A stretch of 64,000 nucleotides of DNA. Source: Aciduliprofundum sp. MAR08-339. GTDB taxonomy: Archaea > Thermoplasmatota > Thermoplasmata > Thermoplasmatales > Aciduliprofundaceae. Made by a program: the position numbers and the translations under genes. This document shows, piece after piece, positions 16,396 through 25,039 of this stretch (positions are counted from its first letter, which is position 1; every line of letters begins with the position of its first letter). A model generated the notes under the pieces. The model was not told the DNA's origin and did no database searches. It saw nothing but the letters and a program-made list of their open reading frames with translations. The stretch covers positions 434,001-498,000 of the forward strand of contig NC_019942.1 in the NCBI RefSeq assembly GCF_000327505.1, read 5' to 3'.

Positions 16396-17226
16396 TTATT
16401 CCACCACCAGCTCGTACTGTCCCGAATGCTCTGCGTACACAAATTTTCCCTCAAGATAGATTAACCCCTTGGAGATTCTCCTATCACTCACAACCTTCAG
16501 AGAGTAGGGACCATAGCGAAGGTATCCGTGGTAAAAATAGGATACTATGGTACCATGAATCCAAACCTTCTTTCCAGCGTACTTTTCTAGATTTCCGATT
16601 CCAACACATTTACCTCCATAATTCAGGGTTATGTTCTCAGCCCTAAAAATACCATCAGAATAGGTCCCATAAATGTACACGTCTCTCTCCCCAAAATAAC
16701 CCCCACGCACGTAAATCCTGGTGAAGTTGAAGCCATCGGATAATTCAAGGTACTCGGAAGGAACCATAGAACTCATATTTCCATATATCCTCACCCTCAT
16801 GCCCACGAAAAACTCTGGATTCGTGAGAAGTTCCCGAATATTCAGGTTCAGGTACTTATCCAGAACCTTCACATCATCCTTATTTTTCACAAGAATTTCC
16901 ACCATGCCTCTATACCTTGAAACCTCTCCCCTCAAAACTACGCGCTCTCCTGGATACAGGGTGGTGTGAAAGAGAAGGTACGCTTCCGTGCTGTTTTTGA
17001 ATGTTTTCTCGTAGATCTTCAAAACCACCCCTCTCTGGGTTTGCTTTATATTTCCCACAATGCCCGAAACCTCAACAAAATTTCCCACATTTTCGCCAAT
17101 TTCAGACACATCCACCTTCTTTGGTGTAATAAAAGAAATGTAAGCAAAGAGTGATGCGAGGAAAATCATAATCAACACTGCTATCGCCAGGACTACCTTC
17201 TCATCCCTACCCAGCTCCACATTCAT
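16396..17226 (-). CDS. Membrane-anchored protein with OB-fold-like domains
   Basis: 276 residues. A short cytoplasmic N-terminus is followed by one membrane helix (residues about 11-34, VVLAIAVLIMIFLASLFAYIS). The external part consists of several beta-rich modules. Each contains a segment such as GNFVEVSGIVGNIKQ, GERVVLRGEVSRYRGMVEIL, VGMRVRIYGNMSSM or GKKVWIHGTIVSY, which resembles strand 1 to strand 3 of nucleic-acid-binding OB folds. Likely partner of the adjacent extracellular PLD nuclease. The family is not recognised and the ligand is inference. Confidence 0.55.
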   Translation of the reverse strand: MNVELGRDEKVVLAIAVLIMIFLASLFAYISFITPKKVDVSEIGENVGNFVEVSGIVGNIKQTQRGVVLKIYEKTFKNSTEAYLLFHTTLYPGERVVLRGEVSRYRGMVEILVKNKDDVKVLDKYLNLNIRELLTNPEFFVGMRVRIYGNMSSMVPSEYLELSDGFNFTRIYVRGGYFGERDVYIYGTYSDGIFRAENITLNYGGKCVGIGNLEKYAGKKVWIHGTIVSYFYHGYLRYGPYSLKVVSDRRISKGLIYLEGKFVYAEHSGQYELVVE

Positions 17227-17267
17227 GAATTTCCATTTTTGTATTTAAACATTGACACCTGCAAAAA

Positions 17268-17276
17268 CAATTAAAT
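17268..17276 (+). promoter_or_regulatory. thyX TATA box, leaderless start
   Basis: CAATTAAAT lies 25 bp upstream of the ATG at 17297, predicting a transcript that begins at or next to the start codon. The in-frame TTG at 17252 would then be upstream of the transcript, which decides the start. Confidence 0.5.
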
Positions 17277-17296
17277 CCAGAATACCATTACACACC

Positions 17297-17959
17297 ATGG
17301 AAATTTGCAGGGGCTCACAATGCCTGAATGTTGAACTTGTTGCATACTCCTTGCCCCGAGAGGGGGGTGTGGATAAACTCATAGCGGAGAGCGCCGCCAT
17401 ATCCCACGCTCCAGAATTCAGAACCCTCAACGATGAAAGGGTAAAGCATCTTGTAAATCTCCTTAAAAAACTGGGACATGAAAGTGTTTTTGAGCACGCC
17501 TGTTTCACCTTCCGTGTTGAGGGAATATCCCGAGTTTGTTCCCATCAACTGGTGAGACATCGACTTGCAAGTTACACCCAGCAGAGCCAGAGGTACGTTA
17601 GCCTGAAAAATCCAAAATTCATCGTTCCGGAGAGCATATTTGGGAGCGAGTTTGAGGAGGAGTACATGGACGTTCTAGAAAGGGCCGCCACTCTTTACAG
17701 AAAGATGGTTGAGACAAAGAAGATAAGAAAGGAAGATGCAAGATTCATACTTCCTCAAGGTATTGAAACGAAGATAATTATAACAATGAACGCCCGGGAG
17801 TTGAGACATTTCATAGAGCTACGGTGCGATCCAAGTGCCCAGTGGGAGATCCGCACGATGGCAAAGGAAATGCTGAAACTGGCCCACGAAAAGGCCCCGA
17901 TTCTTTTTGAGGACCTCTACGAGAAATTTATCTTGGACAAATCTGACCAGCAATTATAA
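17297..17959 (+). CDS. thyX: Flavin-dependent thymidylate synthase ThyX
   Basis: 220 residues. It makes dTMP from dUMP with FAD, NADPH and methylenetetrahydrofolate, independent of ThyA. The ThyX signature RHRxxSxxxQSxR is present as RHRLASYTQQSQR. Downstream, ILPQGIETKIIITMNARELRHFIELR carries the conserved substrate-binding and flavin residues. Length fits the family. It is transcribed towards the Mrp-type ATPase with a 37-bp gap, which may have its own promoter. Confidence 0.95.
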   Translation: MEICRGSQCLNVELVAYSLPREGGVDKLIAESAAISHAPEFRTLNDERVKHLVNLLKKLGHESVFEHACFTFRVEGISRVCSHQLVRHRLASYTQQSQRYVSLKNPKFIVPESIFGSEFEEEYMDVLERAATLYRKMVETKKIRKEDARFILPQGIETKIIITMNARELRHFIELRCDPSAQWEIRTMAKEMLKLAHEKAPILFEDLYEKFILDKSDQQL

Positions 17960-17996
17960 AATATGAGGATTTCATGGCTCACGCAAGGTGATTGAA

Positions 17997-18830
17997 ATGG
18001 TAGATCAGGAAGCATTGAGAAAGGGTCAATCTCAGCTTGAAAGGATAAGACAGGCCAAAGAAACTGAGAAGCGCATAGCAGAAAAGATGAAGAAGATAAA
18101 ACACAAACTCATGGTCCTCAGCGGCAAAGGTGGAGTGGGTAAGACAACGGTGGCTGTTAATCTCGCAGTTACACTCGCACTCAAAGGTTACAAGGTTGGG
18201 CTTCTGGATGCCGATATTCACGGGCCCAATGTGCCAAAGATGCTTGGGGTGCAGAACGCCAAACTCACGGTTAGTGATGACGGCATGTTAGTGCCTGTGG
18301 AGCCAGTACCAAACCTCAAAGCCATATCCCTCCAGATGGCTCTTCCCCAGGACGATGCCCCAATAATATGGCGTGGACCACTCAAGCACAAGGCCATACA
18401 ACAGTTGCTCGATGAGGTTGCCTGGGGTGATCTGGATTTTCTCATAATTGACATGCCCCCCGGCACTGGAGATGAATCCCTGAGCATATCTCAGCTCATA
18501 CCAGATATGGATGGTGTGCTCATAGTGGCCACACCCCAAGAGGTGGCTTTGCTGGATGCAACCAAAGCCATAAACTTCGCAAGGCAGATGCAGAAGAAGG
18601 TCGTGGGCATAATAGAGAACATGACAGGAGAGATCTTCGGTCAGGGTGGAGGAAAGAAGGCTGCGGAGAAGTACAACGTTCCTTTCATTGGAAGCATACC
18701 CATGGATGCACGCATTGTGAGATGTGGTGATACGGGCGAGCCCTTCGTTATGAAGTACCCGGATTCTGAGGCTGCAAAGGCGTTCCACGATGCTGTAGAC
18801 AAACTTCTCGAAGTTTTGGGGGAAAAATAA
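17997..18830 (+). CDS. Mrp/NBP35-family Fe-S cluster carrier ATPase
   Basis: 277 residues. The deviant Walker A motif is [14 protein letters not shown] near residue 42. [26 protein letters not shown] and the ATP-dependent loop [12 protein letters not shown] define the Mrp/ApbC group of P-loop ATPases that carry Fe-S clusters to apo-proteins. The CxxC pair found in many family members near the C-terminus is not evident; a single Cys occurs in [11 protein letters not shown]. The ATG at 17997 follows AAGGTG, and the upstream GTG is less likely. Confidence 0.88.
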   Translation: MVDQEALRKGQSQLERIRQAKETEKRIAEKMKKIKHKLMVLSGKGGVGKTTVAVNLAVTLALKGYKVGLLDADIHGPNVPKMLGVQNAKLTVSDDGMLVPVEPVPNLKAISLQMALPQDDAPIIWRGPLKHKAIQQLLDEVAWGDLDFLIIDMPPGTGDESLSISQLIPDMDGVLIVATPQEVALLDATKAINFARQMQKKVVGIIENMTGEIFGQGGGKKAAEKYNVPFIGSIPMDARIVRCGDTGEPFVMKYPDSEAAKAFHDAVDKLLEVLGEK

Positions 18831-19434
18831 CCCCCTTTATTTTGCAGATGATCGTTATAAAGTTAGAATCGGGCCATGGTAGGATTTGGGGGTTTGAAGT
18901 TTAGAAATTTTGGAAACTCAAAAATAACCCGGAAATTTTTCACGCTACTTCTTGGGTAGTGTCACCATGAGAAAACGGGGGTTTTCTCATGTATATATAC
19001 ATGAGAATGCACGTGTTTTTCTTATAGGAAATCATGGAAATATGGGGGTAATATATTTTTGAAGTCTCAAAAATTTCTCAAAATCTTCCAAAACCTGTGT
19101 AGCACTACTTCCAAAACTTCTCAAAACTCGGTTTTTGAGGGAATTTTTATATATTATCCAGCCACAATAAAATTCCATGTTTCTCTAATTTTCAACCATG
19201 TTTTGGAAAAAATTGGAAATAAAAATAATGCGTTGAAAAATAAGTTAAATACAGAAAATTTTGAATTTTGCAGTAGCATAGAATCAGGATCATTATACAA
19301 AATTAAAATTCGGAAAATACAGGAAAAATATGGAAATTTTGGAAAATATACCAAAATATTTTCCGGTTTTGGAAAAATTTAAAACTCCCCCTTAATTATT
19401 ATTCCCCTACATCACCCAAAGGGCGTGTAGAGCA
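18831..19434. other. AT-rich 640-bp intergenic region with palindromes before pcna
   Basis: This is the largest gap in the window. It contains no convincing gene: the TTG-initiated frame at 19059-19382 is low-complexity, Lys/Phe/Asn-rich and matches nothing recognised. Short motifs of the TTTTGGAAA/TCTCAAAA type recur through it. It contains the nested palindromes described separately (18966-19007) and a GGAAATATGGGGGT run (about 19035-19048) that loosely resembles an Orc1/Cdc6 origin-recognition element. No orc1/cdc6 gene is seen nearby. Confidence 0.5.
18966..19007. repeat. Nested palindromes, three ATGAGAA arms
   Basis: An 11-bp inverted repeat, CATGAGAAAAC (18966-18976) and GTTTTCTCATG (18981-18991), flanks a GGGG spacer. 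Its right arm is also the left half of a second perfect palindrome of 24 bp (18984-19007), centred on TATATA. The two share one arm, so either hairpin or cruciform can form but not both. Confidence 0.9.
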
Positions 19435-19446
19435 AAAATTTATAAT
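19435..19446 (+). promoter_or_regulatory. pcna TATA box
   Basis: AAATTTATAATG lies about 30 bp upstream of the PCNA ATG at 19472, fitting an archaeal promoter with a very short leader. Confidence 0.5.
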
Positions 19447-19471
19447 GTGAAAATCAATATCACTTTCAGGG

Positions 19472-20206
19472 ATGAACATGCGGCTAAAAATGAACATTAA
19501 GGATTTGAAAGAGATTACGAACCTTCTTCTCACGCTGGTATCTGAGGCAAAATTTGAGGTGAATCCCAGCGGGCTTAGTGTGAAGGCTGTGGACCCTGCG
19601 CACGTTGCAATGATCGTATTGAATGTGAACAAGGATGCCTTTTTGGAATTTGACACCGAAGAGGAGGAACTCGGAGTGGACCTTGATAAGGTCAGAGACA
19701 TTCTAAAACTCGCATCCTCTGGGGATGTGGTGGAGATTTCAAAGGATGGAAGTAAACTCACCTTCCTCATGGGAAACCTAACAAGAAGTATGCCCCTCAT
19801 TGATACCAGTGCACTCACCGTTCCCAAGGTTCCAAATCTGGTGCTTCCCGCCAAAGTCGTGCTTCCTGTCAAGGAGTTTGAGCATGGAATAAAGGCCGCA
19901 GAGAGCATATCAGATAACATAACTCTCCGCATCACGCCAACAGAGTTCGAGATGTACACCCAGGGTGACCAAGACGAGGCCAGACTGAACATACCAAAGG
20001 ACATGCTTAAAGAGTTATCATGCGACGAGCCCGTAAAGAGCATGTATCCTGTGGATTATCTGGTTAAACTTGTAAAGGCCATGGACTCTGCGAATGATCT
20101 AACCATCTACATGGGCACGGATTATCCCATAAAAATGGAGTTTGATATAACTGGAGGTGCGGGCAAGGGTGAGTACCTGCTTGCCCCGAGAATTGAGGGG
20201 GAGTGA
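19472..20206 (+). CDS. pcn: DNA polymerase sliding clamp PCNA
   Basis: 244 residues, the standard archaeal PCNA length. Two clamp domains are visible: the N-terminal VNPSGLSVKAVDPAHVAMIVL, the LGVDLDKVRDILKLAS interdomain part and a C-terminal YPVDYLVKLVKAMDSANDLTIYMGTDYPIKMEF. It forms a trimer that holds polymerases, FEN1 and ligase on DNA, loaded by RFC (large subunit at 33060). A C-terminal IEGE tail follows the LLAPR segment. The ATG at 19472 is 26-30 bp after the TATA box. ATGs at 19478 and 19490 are possible alternatives. Confidence 0.96.
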   Translation: MNMRLKMNIKDLKEITNLLLTLVSEAKFEVNPSGLSVKAVDPAHVAMIVLNVNKDAFLEFDTEEEELGVDLDKVRDILKLASSGDVVEISKDGSKLTFLMGNLTRSMPLIDTSALTVPKVPNLVLPAKVVLPVKEFEHGIKAAESISDNITLRITPTEFEMYTQGDQDEARLNIPKDMLKELSCDEPVKSMYPVDYLVKLVKAMDSANDLTIYMGTDYPIKMEFDITGGAGKGEYLLAPRIEGE

Positions 20207-20256
20207 TTTTTCGCATTATTTAAATACTATTACCCCCATATGGTTTATTGAGGGGT

Positions 20257-22131
20257 ATGTCAAATATAAAACGATATGTGATTGGGGGAGCTGTTGTATG
20301 CATTCTCCTAATTTTTTTGGGTGCATTACTATTTCCCCTACAAACTTCAATAGACCATGTGAATGCTGGTGTGCATACTGATTATGTAAAGGGACTTGTG
20401 AAACACGATCCAATAAAAATAGATAGTAACAAAGAGTTTCAGATAATGGCCTCTAATGAGAACTGGCCAGGCAGTGGCTCATTTTGGGATCCTTATATAA
20501 TAGAGAATTATGACATAAATGGAACGAATGCACTATGGGGTATATACATAGGAAATGTAACTGCTTATTTTACAATAAAGAACTGCCACATACACCATGT
20601 GAACAAAGTTGTAAACAATATGAACTTATACCACGATGCGGGCATTGAATTTTACAATGTGAGCCATGGTAAAATTAATAATAACGTATTGGAACACAAT
20701 AAATACGGTATTGCAGTATTTGACTCTCCCTACACACTCATTTATGGAAACACATGCAGAAATCATACAGGAGAGAGCATATTTCTCGCTTCTGACTATT
20801 CCAGGGCAATTAACAATACATGCTCCTATAATGGATATGGGATTATGATAGAGGCTTCGCATACAAGGGTTGAGAACAACACATTAATAAGGAGTGCTAT
20901 CCTGTTCTATATGGATACCGCCCAGTTCACCGAGGTACACAATAACACGATAATAGAGAGTGGTTTCATCTTCAATGGAGGAATGACCTGCTATAAGAGC
21001 CAAAATATATCAATAGATAACACGGTGAATGGAAAACCTGTTTACTATTACAAGAATATGGATATGAGCAGTGTTAGTGTGCCAAGTGATGGAGGGCAGA
21101 TAATACTGGTAAATGTCCAAAATGCCAGAATTGAGAATGAGGATCTGAGCAACACAACAAGAGGTGTAATTGTGGGATACTCATCTTACATCCATATATC
21201 AAACAGCAAGTTCTATAGTGATGGAATTGGTATCAGGCTTAAGTACTCTTCCTCAATAACTGTCACCGATTGTAAATTTGTGAACTCTGGTTATGGTCTA
21301 TACATTTATCACACCGATTATGTATCTGTGGCGAGAAACGAATTTTACTATTCTCCTGGCCATAATCCAATGTATATTGATGTAACCTATTCCCAGGGTA
21401 ATAAAATCACAGATAACCAGTTTTTAAACGGATACTATGGAATAAAGAGCTATGAAATGTACTCCACTCTTATTCAAAACAACAGTTTCAGTAATACAAA
21501 TATCCCTGTGGATTTAGCGGATGGAGATCACCTTGAGGTCCTTGAAAACACTATGGTTGATAGTGGAAATTATGGAATAATTATGTGGGGATATGAATTT
21601 ATCAACATAGAGGGGAATCATATAAACAATGGAGATATAGGCATAGAGCTCCATGGGGTGAGCCACGGAGATGTGAAAAACAATGTAATCTCCAACATGA
21701 CTTCTGGTATCTATAAATATGGATTAGATCTGGAGTACTCTTATAATGTGACAATATACAATAACAAGATAGAGAACTGCACCTACTACGGTATCTATCT
21801 GGACAGCCATTCAGAGAACAACACGATCTATAGAAACTATTTCTACTACAACCACGGCAGTGGTGATTCCTATGATTCCTCACATGTTCAGGCAAGAGAT
21901 GATGGGCACAACAATGTCTGGAACTCAACCTTGAGCGGAAACTACTGGCAGGACTGGAGAGGTCCAGATTCAAATGGAGATGGTGTAGTAGATGATCCGT
22001 ACATCATAGATGGCATTGCCCACTCTCAAGATTATCTGCCTATAGCTTCACAGTCAATACCCGAGCTCAATTATCTCCTAATCCTGCTTCCACTGATTGC
22101 TGCTATGCTGCTTCTTCGCAGAAGATGGTAA
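20257..22131 (+). CDS. Surface protein with right-handed beta-helix repeats (NosD-like), C-terminal anchor
   Basis: 624 residues. A signal/anchor helix occupies residues about 6-29. The rest is dominated by parallel beta-helix (PbH1) repeats with N-x-I/V/F rungs, for example NNTIIESGFIFNGG and VTDCKFVNSGYGLYIYH, the pattern of NosD/carbohydrate-binding folds. Many sequons suggest glycosylation. The C-terminus has IPEL, a hydrophobic helix and RRRW, closely resembling the VPEL tail of the protein at 279-2309. It probably sits on the cell exterior and binds or acts on polysaccharide. A TATA-like ATTATTTAAATAC lies at about 20214-20226. It precedes two convergent glycosyltransferase genes. Confidence 0.75.
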   Translation: MSNIKRYVIGGAVVCILLIFLGALLFPLQTSIDHVNAGVHTDYVKGLVKHDPIKIDSNKEFQIMASNENWPGSGSFWDPYIIENYDINGTNALWGIYIGNVTAYFTIKNCHIHHVNKVVNNMNLYHDAGIEFYNVSHGKINNNVLEHNKYGIAVFDSPYTLIYGNTCRNHTGESIFLASDYSRAINNTCSYNGYGIMIEASHTRVENNTLIRSAILFYMDTAQFTEVHNNTIIESGFIFNGGMTCYKSQNISIDNTVNGKPVYYYKNMDMSSVSVPSDGGQIILVNVQNARIENEDLSNTTRGVIVGYSSYIHISNSKFYSDGIGIRLKYSSSITVTDCKFVNSGYGLYIYHTDYVSVARNEFYYSPGHNPMYIDVTYSQGNKITDNQFLNGYYGIKSYEMYSTLIQNNSFSNTNIPVDLADGDHLEVLENTMVDSGNYGIIMWGYEFINIEGNHINNGDIGIELHGVSHGDVKNNVISNMTSGIYKYGLDLEYSYNVTIYNNKIENCTYYGIYLDSHSENNTIYRNYFYYNHGSGDSYDSSHVQARDDGHNNVWNSTLSGNYWQDWRGPDSNGDGVVDDPYIIDGIAHSQDYLPIASQSIPELNYLLILLPLIAAMLLLRRRW

Positions 22132-22172
22132 ATATAATAAATTGAGGGATTTCGAATGCGGCCTAGATGCAG

Positions 22173-22835
22173 TTATCTAAATCTCTTTTTGAAAAGAAAT
22201 TTTAGGTTTCTAAGTCCATCGTTCCAAGTGTTAAGCTTAACCTCGCCCTTGCGTTCTCGGTACTCAATTGGTACCTCCTCACACCGGAATCTCTTCCATG
22301 CTTCAATTTTTATCTCCTCGCTGAATGGCATTCCATCGCTTGTGAGGTTGAGGTCCTTCAAAATTTTACGGCGAAACACCCACATCCCACTCTGGGAATC
22401 CTTGATTTTCACACCAAACAGAATTCTTGTGGTTATTGTGAGCACCCAGTTTCCAAACTTGTGGGTAAGGGACATTGCACCCTTCTGCATCTTTGAGAAT
22501 CTCTCACAGGAGATGAAATCAAGATTATTCTTGAGAAGATGCTCTACAAGCTCAGGTATTCTCTCTGCAGGATAGGTATCGTCCCCATCCAGTGTAACAA
22601 TTATATCTCCTGTGGCGTGGGCAAATCCCGTCTTGTAGGCCCTGCCGTAGCCCTTTCTCTTCTCCACTATGACCCTTGCACCCTTCTCCCTTGCTATCTC
22701 TCTAGTTCGATCCTTGGAGTTTCCATCCACTATCAGAATCTCCCATTCGTATCTGGAATCCTTCGGTATCTTATCAAGCACGTGCCCGATGCTCTCTTCC
22801 TCATTTAGGGTGGGAATAATAACACTAACCTTCAT
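22173..22835 (-). CDS. Family 2 glycosyltransferase (DPM1-like)
   Basis: 220 residues. Typical GT-A fold: VSVIIPTLNEEESIGHVL at the N-terminus, the nucleotide-sugar-binding ILIVDGNSKDRT, and the metal-binding DGDDTYP (DxD-type) near residue 95. The C-terminal IEYRERKGEVKLN resembles dolichyl-phosphate mannose/glucose synthases. No C-terminal membrane domain is present. It probably charges a lipid carrier for surface protein glycosylation; sugar unknown. Its start overlaps the stop of the upstream GT2 by 4 bp. Confidence 0.87.
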   Translation of the reverse strand: MKVSVIIPTLNEEESIGHVLDKIPKDSRYEWEILIVDGNSKDRTREIAREKGARVIVEKRKGYGRAYKTGFAHATGDIIVTLDGDDTYPAERIPELVEHLLKNNLDFISCERFSKMQKGAMSLTHKFGNWVLTITTRILFGVKIKDSQSGMWVFRRKILKDLNLTSDGMPFSEEIKIEAWKRFRCEEVPIEYRERKGEVKLNTWNDGLRNLKFLFKKRFR

Positions 22836-23635
22836 TTCCTCTCACCGTACCTTTCTCCATAGAACTTGCAGGCCAGATAACCCATCAGAGCGAAGCTAAG
22901 GCGTACCAGCCCCCAGAGAGATAACTGGGATGGATTGAACATCCTTTCAGGCTTGTACCTGTTCCATAGATTTCCATACTTCATTGTGAGCTGCTTTCTT
23001 CCATACCCGTTCCAGAACGCCTGCTTGGCAAATGAGTAAAATGAGTCCCGGGTGCGATGATACACTATGGCTCTGGGATTGTAAAAAAGTTTTCCCCCGG
23101 CGTCAATGGCCCTTATGTTCAGATCAATATCCTCAGCGGTCATAAACCATGGATCAAATCCACCAATCCTCTCAAAAAGCTCCTTGCGATAGGCAAGATT
23201 GCAGCTGGGAAAGGTCACATCAAAGCCCTTGTAGAACAACTCCACACGTTCCAGTTTCTCCCAGGGACCGTAACCGAGATATATGGTCTTTCCGGCAACT
23301 ATATCAGCCCCCTCTCTGAAACTCTTCCTTATCTCAGAGAGCCAGAATGGATTGACTATATCGTCACCATCGGTGAATGCCACATAATCGGCCTGTGCCA
23401 TTTTAACCCCATAATTTCGTCCCTCACCCCGGGTTCCACCCTTAATGTAAAGGTGAATGAAATCATACTCTTTCTGATACTTTTTTATTATATCCACAGT
23501 CCCATCCTCACTGTGGGCATCAACTATCACAATTTCAAAGGGTGGCTCCTGAATTATGAGAGAATCAAGCAAGTCAGATATGTGCCTCTCCTCGTTTCTG
23601 ACGGTTATAACGACGCTTATGAACACGGGTCCCAT
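22832..23635 (-). CDS. Family 2 glycosyltransferase
   Basis: 267 residues. FISVVITVRNEERHISDLLDSL starts the GT-A fold, followed by IVIVDAHSEDGTVDII and the metal-site AFTDGDDIVNPFWL. A SCNLAYRKELFERIGGFDPWFMTAEDIDLNIR segment matches rhamnosyl/mannosyl-type GT2 enzymes. The ATG at 23635 is chosen because it begins directly at MGPVFISVV; the TTG at 23683 lies inside TATA-like sequence. Cotranscribed with the second GT2. Both lie between two surface-protein regions, suggesting a role in cell-surface glycan synthesis. Confidence 0.85.
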   Translation of the reverse strand: MGPVFISVVITVRNEERHISDLLDSLIIQEPPFEIVIVDAHSEDGTVDIIKKYQKEYDFIHLYIKGGTRGEGRNYGVKMAQADYVAFTDGDDIVNPFWLSEIRKSFREGADIVAGKTIYLGYGPWEKLERVELFYKGFDVTFPSCNLAYRKELFERIGGFDPWFMTAEDIDLNIRAIDAGGKLFYNPRAIVYHRTRDSFYSFAKQAFWNGYGRKQLTMKYGNLWNRYKPERMFNPSQLSLWGLVRLSFALMGYLACKFYGERYGERK

Positions 23636-23699
23636 ATCCCATTCATATTTAATAAATTTCCTCCCCAAATATTTAATCCTCAAAGCCCATTAACCCCCT

Positions 23700-24266
23700 G
23701 TGTCCATCAAACTCGTTGTGTTTGACCTGGATGATACAATCATCGTTAACGAAATTCCGTTCTCTCAGATAAGAGAGAGAATATTCAGAAAAATAGGTGT
23801 TAAAGATGGCCCCAAGCACCTATACGAGTTCCTGAGAGATTTGGGGGATGAATATGTGAAACTTTTAGAAAAGGAGGAAATATGGAGAGCAAGAGAATCA
23901 AGGATACATCCCTCGCTTCCTGAGATTTTAAAGTACCTGGATTCAAAGGGCATAAAAAAGGTCGTGCTCACCAGAAACTCGCGCAGTGCTGCAGAGACCG
24001 CCCTAGGAGAATACATTTCCAAATTTGACTGTGTGATAACCCGGGACGATGGATTTGAGCCGAAACCCAGTCCAGATGCTCTTCTGTATCTTCTAAAAAA
24101 ATTCGATGTTAGAGGTGAGGAGTGCCTTGTTGTTGGAGATTACCTCTACGATATGGAATCCGGAAGGAGGGCAGGATGCATTACTGTGTGCATAGGAGAC
24201 TGGGATGCAGATTATAAAATAAAGAATCTGGGTGAGTTATTAAAAATTTTAGAGAGAAATGTTTGA
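23700..24266 (+). CDS. HAD-superfamily hydrolase
   Basis: 188 residues beginning with GTG. Motif I FDLDDT (residues 8-13), motif II VLTRNSRSA, motif III KPSPDALLYLL and motif IV VVGDYLYDMESGRRAG define a class I HAD phosphatase with a small helical cap. Substrate cannot be predicted. It is divergent from the GT2 pair. The GTG at 23700 begins just before the strand of motif I. Confidence 0.85.
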   Translation: MSIKLVVFDLDDTIIVNEIPFSQIRERIFRKIGVKDGPKHLYEFLRDLGDEYVKLLEKEEIWRARESRIHPSLPEILKYLDSKGIKKVVLTRNSRSAAETALGEYISKFDCVITRDDGFEPKPSPDALLYLLKKFDVRGEECLVVGDYLYDMESGRRAGCITVCIGDWDADYKIKNLGELLKILERNV

Positions 24267-24346
24267 GAATTACTTATCCCCAAGAAATTTGATTTCTCTT
24301 GCAAATATTTTCCAATCCATCTGCTCTATCAATCTTCATACTAAAA

Positions 24347-25039
24347 TTAAATATTTACAACAATGCACTCTCTGAAATTCACACTTATTCTGTTACATAC
24401 GCTAGAAAGAAAGGTGGAATCATGAGGCCTGAGTTCTAAAAATTTAGGATCCAGAGTACCTCCATCTGTTGAGTATTGCTGGATGACGTATCTCTTCGCA
24501 CCGCGAATCCAGGCAGATATACTCTCAAAATCTTTATCCGATAAGATGGGTACAGCCGTGGTTCTGAACTCGTAATCTCTGGCTTCTCTCATTATCAATC
24601 TGATACTCTCATTTATCTTATCAATATCCACAGAGGTGCCTGCAAGCTCCCTGTACCTTTCCATTGGTGCCTTTATGTCCATGGCCACATAGTCAACATA
24701 GGGCATTAAATCCCTGAGAACTTTTGGATTTGAACCGTTGGTGTCAAGTTTTACAGGCACAATTTTGGATAGTTCTCGCACAAACTCTGGGAGATCCGGA
24801 TGTATTGTTGGCTCTCCACCAGTGATGCAAACTCCATCTATCCAATCTTTGAGCTCCATGACCCTATCCAAGATATTTTCAGGAGAAATGCTCATCTCGA
24901 GGGCTTTTGTAACCAGAGTGTAATTGTGGCAGAACGGACATCGAAAATTGCAGCCGTAGGTAAATATTGTGGCCACCATCTTACCACGCCAGTCTACAAA
25001 TGATTCAGGCATGAATCCCGCAATCATCATAGACATCAC
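24347..25039 (-). CDS. nrdG: Anaerobic ribonucleotide reductase activating protein NrdG
   Basis: 230 residues. The radical-SAM cluster motif CNFRCPFC (CxxxCxxC) follows FTYGC near residue 29-37. The SAM-binding GGEP motif appears in VCITGGEPTIHP. It generates the glycyl radical on NrdD using SAM and a 4Fe-4S cluster. The start overlaps the nrdD stop by 4 bp, so the pair is translated together. The protein is longer than bacterial NrdG (about 155 residues), as in archaeal and some bacterial pyruvate-formate-lyase-like activases. Confidence 0.9.
   Translation of the reverse strand: MMSMMIAGFMPESFVDWRGKMVATIFTYGCNFRCPFCHNYTLVTKALEMSISPENILDRVMELKDWIDGVCITGGEPTIHPDLPEFVRELSKIVPVKLDTNGSNPKVLRDLMPYVDYVAMDIKAPMERYRELAGTSVDIDKINESIRLIMREARDYEFRTTAVPILSDKDFESISAWIRGAKRYVIQQYSTDGGTLDPKFLELRPHDSTFLSSVCNRISVNFRECIVVNI

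Noticed and set aside
19059-19382. TTG-started frame of 107 codons in the pre-pcna gap
   Set aside because: Low-complexity Lys/Asn/Phe composition expected from AT-rich DNA, no ribosome site and no recognisable domain.
18831-19471. Firm replication origin call for the pre-pcna gap
   Set aside because: No orc1/cdc6 gene or repeated ORB set seen nearby; reported only as a candidate region.
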